The notes under the pieces are model-generated. The model was not told the origin of the DNA, did not search any database, and saw nothing but the letters and a program-made list of their open reading frames with translations. Positions 7,135 to 14,969 of a stretch of 20,548 nt of DNA are shown here, piece after piece. The position numbers and the translations under genes were made by a program. Numbering within the stretch: the stretch's first letter is position 1; the number at the start of each line of letters is the position of its first letter. The stretch is from an uncultured Prevotella sp. (GTDB taxonomy: Bacteria; Bacteroidota; Bacteroidia; Bacteroidales; Bacteroidaceae): positions 1 to 20,548 of the forward strand of contig CAAGFF010000006.1 in assembly GCA_900769055.1 (NCBI GenBank), read 5' to 3'.

Positions 7135-9657
7135 TCACCTTACAGCCTTCATACGCAGCTCTGCAGCATCGAGACCGTCGGCTGTGGCCTTGAAGACAAT
7201 ATCTCCCTTGCTGCCACGGTTGGCCTTGACAATGGCAAGGAGCAACCCGTTGAAGGCCGGACGGACAGGCTCGGAGAATGTTATGTGGCATGTGGCATCA
7301 CCATTGTCTGTTGCCACGACCTTTCCGCAGCCTGTTGCCGAGCAGGTTACGACAGGCTCAGTGTTCGGAACCTCGTTGCCATTGGCATCGACAAACGATA
7401 TGCGCACAAACACCAGGTCGTCGCCATCGGAAGCCAGCACCTGCTTGTCGGGAGTGAGCTTTATTGCCACGGCCTTGCCCGTTGTCCTGACTTCTGACTC
7501 TGCCCATGGCTGCCCGTTTCGGTATGCTACGGCTTTGACGGTTCCGGGCTGATATGTCACATTGTCCCACTTCAGGCGATACTGGTACTGGCCTTTCTTC
7601 TTACGGCCCTGCGACAGTCCGTTTACAAACAGCTCAACCTCGTCGCCTGACGTATAGACCTGTACGGGGATGGCGCTGCCCTCGCGACCGGGATGGTTCC
7701 AATGTGGCGCTATGTATACGAGCGGCTCGTCCGGCAGCCAATGTGCCTTATACATATAATATCTGTCCTTCGGAAATCCTGCCATATCGACTATGCCGAA
7801 ATAGCTGCTTCGGGAAGTCGGACGGTTTTTCTCAATATCCTCCAACGCCTTGCGCTGCTTGGCGAGTTCCTCTGCAGAGACAGCAGCCGAATGGTTGAGC
7901 AGCACACTCATGTCACTGTTGTATGGTGTTGGTTCACCAAGATAGTCGAAACCCGTCCAGACAAACTCACCACAGATAGCGGGATATTTGTCGAGTGCGG
8001 CAAACTCGGCATCGGGAAGCGAGCCCCAGCCCGGCTCAACATCGTCGTAGGCCGACACCTGAAAACGACGTGGGAAATACTCGCCACGGGAGCTAAGTGT
8101 GGAACTGCTCTCGCTGGAGTAGCCGCAGATGGTCTCATGGCCTGGCATGTTGAGGAATTTGCCATAGAAGTCAGGACCGCCATATACGCCAGCAGCATAG
8201 TTCATGCCATGTACGTCTACCTGCAACTCTGTTCCATTGATGGCCGACTTGGCAGGATAGGATGCTCCGAACGTTGCGGGGCGCGTAGTGTCGTATTTGT
8301 GTACAACCCCTGTCAGATGGCGTGCCATGCCCGTCTCAGGATAGTATTGCTCGTGTACCTCGTTGCCAGTGCTCCACATGATGACAGACGGATGGTTGCG
8401 GTCGCGGCTTATCAGCGAGCGCAGGTCATGCTCATGCCACTCCTTGAATAGCGACGCGTAGTCGTTCGGCTTCTTGCCATGCTCCCAGCAGTCGAATGCC
8501 TCGTCAAGGACGAGAAAGCCCATCTCGTCGGCCAGGTCGAGCAGCTCTGGCGTAGGGGCATTATGGGATGTGCGCAGGGCGTTGCAGCCGAAGCTTTTCA
8601 GTATTGTCAGCTGACGGCGCAGGGCTGAGGTGTGTACGGCAGCACCAAGCGCGCCAAGGTCGTGGTGATTGCATGTACCATTCAACTGCACATGACGGCC
8701 ATTGAGCAGGAAGCCACGGTCGTGGGTGAACTCAATGGTGCGGAAGCCAAATGTCTGGTCGTAGGTGTCAGTTTTCTTTCCATCGGCATATACTGTAACA
8801 CGGGCCACGTAGCGTGAGGTGTTCTCCAAAGACCACAGGCGTGGCTTGGGAACGTTTAACAGGAGGCTGTCTGAGACCTCGGTTCCGGCTGCAAGCATGA
8901 CGGCGCTGGTGCGCCCTGTGGCAACCTTGCGTCCGGGCTTGCCGCCATCAGCAAGCTCGTGGATGTCGACGCCAAACGACATCTGCACGGCCGACTTCTG
9001 GTGATTGCTGACTGCAACACGTACCTGAGCCGTACCATTGTCGGAAGAGATTCGGGGAGTGGTGACAAAAACGCCCCACTGGGAAACGTGAACAGGCGAG
9101 GTGGTGACAAGACGCACGTGACGGTAGATGCCTGCACCGGGATACCAGCGCGAACCCATGTTCTCGGTATCAAGCCTCACGGCAACGACATTCTCAGCCG
9201 CTGTCATCACGTAAGGCGTGATGTTAACCCTGAACGAGCTGTAGCCGTAAGGATGTCCTCCTGCCAACTGACCGTTTACCCACACCTGCGCATTAGCCAT
9301 GGCTCCATCGAAGTCGATGTAGTACTGATGCGGACGGGAGTCAGCCGGTATGCGGAAATGCTTGCGGTACCATCCGATACCCCTCCACGGCAGCTTGCCA
9401 GTGAAGCCCTCCAACTCCTGTCTGAAAGGTCCCTCAATACCCCAGTCGTGGGGCAGGTCAAGCGTCCGCCATGCGCTGTCGTCAGCATCTGTCTGCCACA
9501 GGTTGTCGGGCTCGGCAAGCGTGGAGCCACCGGCCTGCATGCCATAACGGGCAAACAGCCATCCCGTGTCAAAACAATCCTCGCTGCGCAACTCGCGCGC
9601 GGAGGCTTCAACGAAGGATAGAATACAGAGAGTTAAGAGTAAGAATATTTTTCTCAT
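7135..9657 (-). CDS. secreted glycoside hydrolase family 2 (beta-galactosidase type)
   Basis: An 840-residue GH2 enzyme. Residues 1-20 form a signal peptide (MRKIFLLLTL then a hydrophobic run ending in EASA). Next come the jelly-roll sugar-binding domain (about 30-190, with DLPHDWGIEGPF and WYRKHF), an Ig-like domain (about 190-310), the TIM barrel (about 310-600) and C-terminal Ig-like/DUF4982-type domains. Glu433 in TGNEVHE is the expected acid/base, and Glu516 in GYSSESSS, 83 residues later, fits the nucleophile position of this subfamily. It would cleave terminal beta-galactose or a related sugar; exact specificity is inferred. The start at 9657 fits the signal peptide and lies downstream of a good promoter, whereas the open frame continuing to 9699 would overlap that promoter. 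No SusC/SusD neighbours are present. Confidence 0.88.
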   Translation of the reverse strand: MRKIFLLLTLCILSFVEASARELRSEDCFDTGWLFARYGMQAGGSTLAEPDNLWQTDADDSAWRTLDLPHDWGIEGPFRQELEGFTGKLPWRGIGWYRKHFRIPADSRPHQYYIDFDGAMANAQVWVNGQLAGGHPYGYSSFRVNITPYVMTAAENVVAVRLDTENMGSRWYPGAGIYRHVRLVTTSPVHVSQWGVFVTTPRISSDNGTAQVRVAVSNHQKSAVQMSFGVDIHELADGGKPGRKVATGRTSAVMLAAGTEVSDSLLLNVPKPRLWSLENTSRYVARVTVYADGKKTDTYDQTFGFRTIEFTHDRGFLLNGRHVQLNGTCNHHDLGALGAAVHTSALRRQLTILKSFGCNALRTSHNAPTPELLDLADEMGFLVLDEAFDCWEHGKKPNDYASLFKEWHEHDLRSLISRDRNHPSVIMWSTGNEVHEQYYPETGMARHLTGVVHKYDTTRPATFGASYPAKSAINGTELQVDVHGMNYAAGVYGGPDFYGKFLNMPGHETICGYSSESSSTLSSRGEYFPRRFQVSAYDDVEPGWGSLPDAEFAALDKYPAICGEFVWTGFDYLGEPTPYNSDMSVLLNHSAAVSAEELAKQRKALEDIEKNRPTSRSSYFGIVDMAGFPKDRYYMYKAHWLPDEPLVYIAPHWNHPGREGSAIPVQVYTSGDEVELFVNGLSQGRKKKGQYQYRLKWDNVTYQPGTVKAVAYRNGQPWAESEVRTTGKAVAIKLTPDKQVLASDGDDLVFVRISFVDANGNEVPNTEPVVTCSATGCGKVVATDNGDATCHITFSEPVRPAFNGLLLAIVKANRGSKGDIVFKATADGLDAAELRMKAVR

Positions 9658-9696
9658 AATGACAAATAGGTTAATAGTTGAGTAATATCTGATTCG

Positions 9697-9727
9697 CAAA
9701 GGTAATACAAATAATTATCCTATGCAA
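9697..9727 (-). promoter_or_regulatory. promoter for the GH2 gene
   Basis: On the minus strand, TTG (plus 9725-9727) is followed after 20 bases by TACCTTTG (plus 9697-9704), a full match to the Bacteroidota -7 element with a -33 TTG at suitable spacing. It lies about 40 bases before the GH2 start at 9657. Confidence 0.65.
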
Positions 9728-9740
9728 GAAAATGCCAAAA

Positions 9741-9920
9741 GAAAGTGAAGAGTGAAGAGTGAAGAATCAATTAGCAAGTGAAGAATGAAGAGTGAAGAGT
9801 GAAGAATCATATAGTTTTAAGATTGAAAGAAGATTGCAAGAAGGCAAAACCATTGGATTCTTCACTCTTCACTTTTCACTTTTCACTCTTCACTCTTCAC
9901 TTTTCACTTTTCACTTTCAA
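9741..9920. repeat. opposed GTGAAGA-type heptamer arrays forming a large hairpin
   Basis: From 9741 to 9808 the plus strand has repeated heptamers of the AGTGAAG/AGTGAAA kind; from 9856 to 9920 the complementary CTTCACT/TTTCACT units run in the opposite sense. The inner 18 bases (9791-9808, AGTGAAGAGTGAAGAATC) are perfectly complementary to 9856-9873, leaving a 47-base loop. The array lies between two minus-strand genes: its outer end contains the final codons and TGA stop of the flavoprotein gene, and its other end is just ahead of the GH2 promoter. It may act as a terminator-like structure or be a spreading repeat family; there is no clear U-run. Confidence 0.88.
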
Positions 9921-11136
9921 CTTGACTGATGCTCTTGGCTACGACGTAGCCCATTGTCCAGGCCGCCTGCAGGTTGAATCCCCCAGTAACAGCATCTACA
10001 TCGAGCACCTCACCTGCACAGTATAGGCCAGGGTGACGGCGGCATTCAAGGGTCGAGGGATTGACATTTGAGAGTGCAACGCCACCACATGTCACGAACT
10101 CGTCCTTGGTGCGGCAACGTCCACAGACTTCGTGTATGTCATTGGTGAGCATGGCCGACATACGATTGAGAGCCTTGCTCCCAATCTCTGCCCAACGCAT
10201 ATCGGGACGCATGGAGCAGCGGTCAAGAAGGAATAGCCACAGTCGGCTATTGAACCGGCGGGGAAAGACGCTATGAAGCTGCTTTTGTGGATTGGCTGCC
10301 GACATTTCGGAGAGCAATGAGGCTACGGCCACCTCGTTGGCATCGCCAAACCAGTTGATGGAGATGCTTGCACGATAGTCATGGTCAGCAAGCCATCGGG
10401 CAGCATACGATGAGAGCTTGAGGACAGAAGGGCCGCTCAGTCCCCAATGGGTGATGAGCAGAGGGCCGGAGGCTTTCATGTGTGTACCGGGTATAGACAC
10501 AGAAACATCCTCGACAACGGTACCCGTAAGACGGGTTATGGTGTCGTTGCCAAGACTAAGACTGAACAATGAAGGTATGGGAGAAACAATATCGAGACCG
10601 AGTGGCGAAAGCATGGAAAGTCCGCTAAGACGCGGGCTGCCGCCCGTGGTCACTACCACGCAATCAGCATGATGGCCCCGACCATTGGTGAACATTATGT
10701 CATAGCCGCCACCATCAGCCACAGCTATGCTGGTTGCACGATGGTTGGTAAGAACGGTCACGCCCTGACTGCGCATCATGGAGAGAAGGGTGTTGACTAT
10801 CTGCATGGCATCCTGTGAGACGGGGAATACACACTCGTCGTCCTGGGTGAGGAGTCTCACGCCAGCCTCCTCAAACCATCTGTAGGCATCCTCGTGGCTG
10901 AATTCCTTGAGAAGCCGCTTCATGAGCCTGTGTCCACGCGGATAGACAGACTCCACGCTCTTCACTCCACGGAAGGAATTGGTGAGGTTGCAGCGTCCGC
11001 CTCCCGTCACGGCGACCTTGGCCAAGGGTTTCGTTCCGCTCTCGAAAACGGTAACCTCGGCAGAGGGCAGCCTCCGCTTGATGTTGACGGCAGCAAAGCA
11101 CCCGGCTGCTCCTGCTCCGATAATGGCTATGCGCAT
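9904..11136 (-). CDS. HI0933/YhiN family FAD-binding flavoprotein
   Basis: A 410-residue FAD-dependent protein. The N-terminus MRIAIIGAGAAGCFAA is a dinucleotide-binding GxGxxG fold, followed by the family's signature VTGGGRCNLTN near residues 40-50. The C-terminus has GLYCAGEVLDVDAVTGGFNLQ, again typical of the HI0933/YhiN group, some of whose members are annotated as aminoacetone oxidase-like. Its substrate is unknown. Length is normal (about 390-420). The open frame continues upstream to 11232 into the neighbour gene, but 11136 gives the correct family start, 7 bases after the stop of the small membrane gene. The last residues VESEK and the TGA stop are made from the heptamer repeat array, so the gene end has probably been reshaped by it. 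Confidence 0.87.
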   Translation of the reverse strand: MRIAIIGAGAAGCFAAVNIKRRLPSAEVTVFESGTKPLAKVAVTGGGRCNLTNSFRGVKSVESVYPRGHRLMKRLLKEFSHEDAYRWFEEAGVRLLTQDDECVFPVSQDAMQIVNTLLSMMRSQGVTVLTNHRATSIAVADGGGYDIMFTNGRGHHADCVVVTTGGSPRLSGLSMLSPLGLDIVSPIPSLFSLSLGNDTITRLTGTVVEDVSVSIPGTHMKASGPLLITHWGLSGPSVLKLSSYAARWLADHDYRASISINWFGDANEVAVASLLSEMSAANPQKQLHSVFPRRFNSRLWLFLLDRCSMRPDMRWAEIGSKALNRMSAMLTNDIHEVCGRCRTKDEFVTCGGVALSNVNPSTLECRRHPGLYCAGEVLDVDAVTGGFNLQAAWTMGYVVAKSISQVESEK

Positions 11137-11143
11137 GTGTGGG

Positions 11144-11305
11144 TCAGTGGATGGCAAAGAAATAATAGTAGATGGCGGCAAGCACGGCAACGATGGCAAG
11201 AATGGCCACCGTGCGGAAAAGGCAGCTGGCAACCTTCTTTATGATGAAGATGCCGACGATGACGGCTACGAGGATATATATATAATATGTGAAATCTGTA
11301 TTCAT
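11144..11305 (-). CDS. small membrane protein, 53 residues
   Basis: An open frame of 53 residues starting MNTDFTYYIYILVAVIVG and ending YYYFFAIH, with two hydrophobic helices (about 7-22 and 32-51) joined by a short polar turn (KK, then R). It sits 14 bases after the stop of the pseudouridine synthase gene and 7 bases before the start of the flavoprotein gene, on the same strand, which is the main evidence that it is real. A longer frame reaching 11470 would overlap most of the upstream gene's end and adds a Pro/Arg-rich non-protein-like stretch, so it was trimmed. I do not recognise a family; function unknown. Confidence 0.65.
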   Translation of the reverse strand: MNTDFTYYIYILVAVIVGIFIIKKVASCLFRTVAILAIVAVLAAIYYYFFAIH

Positions 11306-11319
11306 AGCGTGGGAAAATA

Positions 11320-12228
11320 TTACTTGAACAACATTCTGAACTGAGGCGGAATTGGAGTCTCGAATTCCATGCGCTTGCGTGTCACGGGATGGAAGAAGCA
11401 CAACAGGTAGGCATGGAGGCAGAGGCGGTGGATGGGGTCGTCGCCGTTGCCGTACTTCACATCGCCACATACGGGATGTCCCATGTCGGCAGAGTGTACC
11501 CTAATCTGGTTCTTGCGTCCTGTCTCCAACTTAAACTCTACGAGCGAGTGCTCTATTGTACGGTCGAGAACGCGGAAATGCGTCACAGCATATTTGCCAC
11601 CATTGTCTACGGGGCTTGAGTAGGTAATGTAGGCACTGTTGTCCTTGAGCCAGTTAGCAATGGTTCCCTCGTCATCGGTCATTTCTCCGCTCAGCACGGC
11701 AACATACCTACGGTCGTAGACTATGTCGTGCCACTCCCGCTCAAGAGCCATCTCGGTCTCCATATCCTTGGCATAGACCATCAGTCCCGAGGTGTCGCGG
11801 TCGAGCCTGTGTACGACATGAGCCGTACAACGCTGACGGCTGGTGTGGAAATAGTCATCGAGGACAGCCTTTACGTTAAGCGCCTTGTGGCCAGCCGCCA
11901 TTGAGAGGATGCCTGGGTTCTTTTCCACAACCACCAAATACCTGTCCTCGTAGACAATCTTCACGAAACGGTTCTTGAAGGTATCATTCTTCTTGCTGCG
12001 CGAGAGGCTAACAGTCATTCCCTTGACAAGCTGATAGTCGAATTGCGTCACCACCTTGCCGTTGACCTTTACGCCGCGTCCCTTGAGAATATCTTTCAGT
12101 TTGTTTCGGCTCATTCCCTGTACATTAGCTATCAGCCATTCGAGCAAGGGGGCGTCCTCACCAACCGTAAACAAGGTATACATGCCCTGCTTGGAATTGT
12201 ATGTCATCTTCTTATTTGTTTGTTGCAT
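11320..12228 (-). CDS. RluA family 23S rRNA/tRNA pseudouridine synthase
   Basis: A 302-residue pseudouridine synthase. An S4-like RNA-binding segment occupies about residues 25-75 (SRNKLKDILKGRGVKVNG), followed by the catalytic domain with HRLDRDTSGLMVYAK at 140-154, whose Asp143 is the expected catalytic aspartate, and the C-terminal GRKNQIRVHSADMGHPVCGD motif. It isomerises a uridine in a structural RNA; which site cannot be told. The start at 12228 leaves only about a dozen bases after the promoter; an alternative ATG at 12207 (residue 8) gives a more usual leader and is nearly as likely. It leads the operon with the small membrane and flavoprotein genes. Confidence 0.88.
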   Translation of the reverse strand: MQQTNKKMTYNSKQGMYTLFTVGEDAPLLEWLIANVQGMSRNKLKDILKGRGVKVNGKVVTQFDYQLVKGMTVSLSRSKKNDTFKNRFVKIVYEDRYLVVVEKNPGILSMAAGHKALNVKAVLDDYFHTSRQRCTAHVVHRLDRDTSGLMVYAKDMETEMALEREWHDIVYDRRYVAVLSGEMTDDEGTIANWLKDNSAYITYSSPVDNGGKYAVTHFRVLDRTIEHSLVEFKLETGRKNQIRVHSADMGHPVCGDVKYGNGDDPIHRLCLHAYLLCFFHPVTRKRMEFETPIPPQFRMLFK

Positions 12229-12244
12229 AGTTCATTGATGGCTG

Positions 12245-12276
12245 CAAAAGTATGAAAATAAAATGAAATAGGCAAA
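12245..12276 (-). promoter_or_regulatory. promoter for the pseudouridine synthase operon
   Basis: On the minus strand, TTTG (plus 12273-12276) is followed after 20 bases by TACTTTTG (plus 12245-12252). Both elements match the Bacteroidota consensus with near-ideal spacing, and the position fits the divergent gene pair. Confidence 0.7.
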
Positions 12277-12315
12277 AAAATGACTTCAAATGGCAGAATT
12301 GTTACCATTTATTGT

Positions 12316-12323
12316 TACCTTTG
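12316..12323 (+). promoter_or_regulatory. -7 promoter element for the aminotransferase gene
   Basis: TACCTTTG matches TAnnTTTG exactly and ends 22 bases before the ATG at 12346. A TTG at 12299-12301 is only 14 bases upstream, closer than usual, so the -33 half is uncertain. Confidence 0.55.
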
Positions 12324-12345
12324 CACTCCATAACACATTTAAACT

Positions 12346-13551
12346 ATGCCAGAAATATCAGTACGTGGACTTGAAATGCCCGAATCGCCCATCAGGAAGC
12401 TTGCTCCATTGGCAGCATCAGCCAAGGAAAGAGGCATCAAAGTCTACCATCTAAACATAGGACAGCCCGACCTGCCAACTCCGCAGGTAGGTCTTGACGC
12501 ATTGAAGAATGTTGACCGCAACATTCTGGAGTATTCGCCCTCGCAGGGATATCTGTCGTACAGGCAGAAACTCGTAGGGTACTATCAGAAATACAACATC
12601 AACGTCACAGCCGACGACATTATCATCACGTCGGGAGGCTCGGAGGCAGTGCTGTTTGCCTTCATGAGCTGCCTGAACCCCGGTGATGAGATTATCGTAC
12701 CCGAGCCGGCATACGCCAACTACATGGCTTTCGCCATATCGGCCGGAGCAGTGATACGTACCATCGCCACCACTATAGACGAGGGCTTCTCGCTGCCAAA
12801 GGTGGAGAAGTTTGAGGAGCTTATCAACGAGCGCACCAGGGCCATCATGATATGCAACCCCAACAACCCAACGGGGTATCTATACACCCGCAGGGAGATG
12901 AACCAGATTAGGGACCTGGTGAAGAAGTACGACCTGTACCTGTTCTCTGACGAGGTATACAGGGAATATATCTACACAGGCTCGCCATATATCTCCGCCT
13001 GCCATCTGGAAGGCATCGAGCAGAACGTTATACTCATCGACTCCGTTTCGAAGAGATATTCCGAGTGCGGCATAAGAATAGGTGCCCTGATAACGAAAAA
13101 CAAGGAGGTAAGGGCTGCAGTGATGAAATTCTGCCAGGCAAGGCTCTCGCCACCTCTCATCGGACAGCTTGTTGCTGAGGCTTCGCTCGACGCTCCAGAG
13201 GAATACTACCGCGACGTATATGACGAATACGTAGAGAGGCGCAAGTGTCTCATCGATGGTCTGAACCGCATACCGGGAGTATACTCACCGATACCCATGG
13301 GCGCATTCTATACCGTAGCCAAGCTGCCCGTAGATGACTCTGAGAAGTTCTGCCGCTGGTGTCTGGAATCGTTCAACTACGAGGGCGAGACCGTAATGAT
13401 GGCTCCGGCATCGGGCTTCTACACAACCCCAGGTGCCGGCATCAATCAGGTGCGAATAGCATACGTCCTGAAGAAGGCCGACCTTGAGCGTGCCCTCTTG
13501 GTGCTGCGCAAGGCTTTGGAGGCATACCCAGGCAGAAAGGACGAGGAATAA
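12346..13551 (+). CDS. class I/II PLP-dependent aminotransferase (aspartate aminotransferase-like)
   Basis: A 401-residue fold-type I aminotransferase. Visible landmarks are YSPSQGYLSYR (63-73), TSGGSEAVL (95-103) for cofactor phosphate binding, CNPNNPTG (170-177), SDEVY (201-205) with Asp202 that contacts the pyridine nitrogen, the Schiff-base Lys236 in DSVSKRYSECGIRIG, and Arg370 in NQVRIAYV for the substrate carboxylate. It would transfer amino groups between an amino acid and a 2-oxoacid in the cytoplasm; the donor (aspartate, aromatic or other) cannot be settled from motifs. Length is normal. It follows its own -7 element and is followed 28 bases later by the permease gene. Confidence 0.9.
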   Translation: MPEISVRGLEMPESPIRKLAPLAASAKERGIKVYHLNIGQPDLPTPQVGLDALKNVDRNILEYSPSQGYLSYRQKLVGYYQKYNINVTADDIIITSGGSEAVLFAFMSCLNPGDEIIVPEPAYANYMAFAISAGAVIRTIATTIDEGFSLPKVEKFEELINERTRAIMICNPNNPTGYLYTRREMNQIRDLVKKYDLYLFSDEVYREYIYTGSPYISACHLEGIEQNVILIDSVSKRYSECGIRIGALITKNKEVRAAVMKFCQARLSPPLIGQLVAEASLDAPEEYYRDVYDEYVERRKCLIDGLNRIPGVYSPIPMGAFYTVAKLPVDDSEKFCRWCLESFNYEGETVMMAPASGFYTTPGAGINQVRIAYVLKKADLERALLVLRKALEAYPGRKDEE

Positions 13552-13579
13552 GCCGTACATCCAACCATTACCGCCACAC

Positions 13580-14827
13580 ATGAACTTCCCTTTATTCATC
13601 GCTAAACGCATATTCACCAATCAGGGCAACGAGCGCAAAGTATCGCGCCCTGCCATAATGATTGCCACGGCTGGCGTGGCAATAGGACTGGCCGTGATGT
13701 TGGTGTCAGTAAGCGTGGTGCTGGGCTTCAAGCATACCATACGCGACAAGGTGATAGGCTTCGGAAGCCACATACAGGTGGCAAACTTCCTCACACAGCA
13801 GACATCGTCAACATACCCCATCGTCATAGACCAGAAGACTCAGAAGACCATAAAGAGCATCCCCGGAGTGGCTCACGTGCAGGTGACAGCTACCAAGCAG
13901 GGCGTAGGCAAGACCGACACAGACTTCCTGGGACTGGTATTCAAGGGCGTGGGTCCAGACTTCGACACGACCTTCATACACCAGAACATCGTAGAAGGCT
14001 CTATACCAAAATTCTCCGACAAGCAGAGTACGGGCAAGCTGCTCGTATCGAAGATGCAGGCAGACAAGCTCGGACTGGAATGCGGAGACAGGATATTCGC
14101 CTACTTCATCGATGACAACGGCGTAAGGGCGCGACGGTTCACCATTGAGGGCATCTACAGGACAAACCTCTCACAGTATGACGAGGTGATATGCTTTGCT
14201 GACATCTATACCGTGAGGAAACTGAACGCATGGGAAGACGACGAGGCCACATACGCTGAGGTAGCCGTCAGCGATTTCGAGAGACTGCAGGAGGTAGAGG
14301 ACAGGATGATAGCCGACATCAACCGCACTACCGACCGCAACGGCAATACTTTCTCGGCCATGTCAGTAAAGGAGCTGTCACCGCAGATTTTCACATGGCT
14401 CGACTTGCTCGATCTCAACGTATGGATAATACTCGCACTGATGACTGCCGTGGCAGGTGTGACGATGATATCGGGGTTGCTCATCATCATTCTTGAGCGC
14501 ACCACCATGATTGGCGTGCTGAAGGCGCTTGGCGCACGCAACAAGACCATACGCCGGACGTTCCTTTGGTTTGCAGCATTCATCATCGGACGCGGAATGG
14601 TCATCGGCGATGCCATAGGCATAGGACTGCTGCTGTTGCAGCGGACTACGGGACTGGTGAAGCTCGACCCTCAGACATACTACGTCAGCGAGGTACCTGT
14701 GGAGTTCACCTGGCTGCTCTTCGCCATAATCAACATCGCTACCATGGCAGTATGCATAGCCGTACTTGTAGGTCCCAGCTTCCTAATATCACACATACAC
14801 CCGGCAAAGTCCATGAGGTACGAGTAA
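13580..14827 (+). CDS. LolC/E-like FtsX-domain ABC transporter permease
   Basis: A 415-residue integral membrane protein with one N-terminal membrane helix (about 24-50), a long periplasmic region (about 55-280) and three C-terminal helices (about 281-305, 328-353, 375-404). Between the last-but-two helices is the coupling segment ERTTMIGVLKALGARNKTIRR (partly quoted: MIGVLKALGARNKTIRR), typical of FtsX/MacB/LolE permeases, and the protein ends HPAKSMRYE as in the Bacteroidales LolE-like group. It likely helps release lipoproteins from the inner membrane together with an ATPase not encoded here. The frame opens at 13484 within the aminotransferase gene; the ATG at 13580 gives the family start. 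Confidence 0.85.
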   Translation: MNFPLFIAKRIFTNQGNERKVSRPAIMIATAGVAIGLAVMLVSVSVVLGFKHTIRDKVIGFGSHIQVANFLTQQTSSTYPIVIDQKTQKTIKSIPGVAHVQVTATKQGVGKTDTDFLGLVFKGVGPDFDTTFIHQNIVEGSIPKFSDKQSTGKLLVSKMQADKLGLECGDRIFAYFIDDNGVRARRFTIEGIYRTNLSQYDEVICFADIYTVRKLNAWEDDEATYAEVAVSDFERLQEVEDRMIADINRTTDRNGNTFSAMSVKELSPQIFTWLDLLDLNVWIILALMTAVAGVTMISGLLIIILERTTMIGVLKALGARNKTIRRTFLWFAAFIIGRGMVIGDAIGIGLLLLQRTTGLVKLDPQTYYVSEVPVEFTWLLFAIINIATMAVCIAVLVGPSFLISHIHPAKSMRYE

Positions 14828-14873
14828 ACAAGACTCATAATCACACAAAGTCATATAAAAAAGAAAATAAAAA

Positions 14874-14905
14874 GGGAATAATTTTGCAATTACGAAATTA
14901 TTCCC
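14874..14905. repeat. perfect 11-bp inverted repeat between permease and lplA
   Basis: GGGAATAATTT (14874-14884) and AAATTATTCCC (14895-14905) are perfect reverse complements around a 10-base loop. An A-rich run precedes it and TATTTTTG follows, so it could end transcription of the permease gene in either direction. However, it also lies between and over the promoter elements of the next operon, which makes an operator an equal possibility. Confidence 0.8.
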
Positions 14906-14913
14906 TATTTTTG
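14883..14913 (+). promoter_or_regulatory. promoter for the lplA-gcv operon
   Basis: TTTG at 14883-14886, a 19-base gap, then TATTTTTG at 14906-14913: both elements of the Bacteroidota promoter at ideal spacing, 56 bases ahead of the lplA start. The elements are embedded in two inverted repeats (11-bp at 14874-14905; 9-bp CAATTACGA at 14887-14895 with TCGTAATTG at 14916-14924), which could bind a regulator. Confidence 0.7.
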
Positions 14914-14969
14914 TGTCGTAATTGAAACAAGGCATAAAAAGCCTAACAACAACAAACAACAGGACACAA

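Noticed and set aside
7693..8451. A 252-residue plus-strand frame, and another at 8959-9621
   Set aside because: Both are antisense to the well-supported GH2 gene and show no family features.
9799..10026. A 75-residue frame rich in SLFTFHF-type repeats
   Set aside because: It is a translation of the heptamer repeat array into a low-complexity peptide and runs antisense into the flavoprotein gene.
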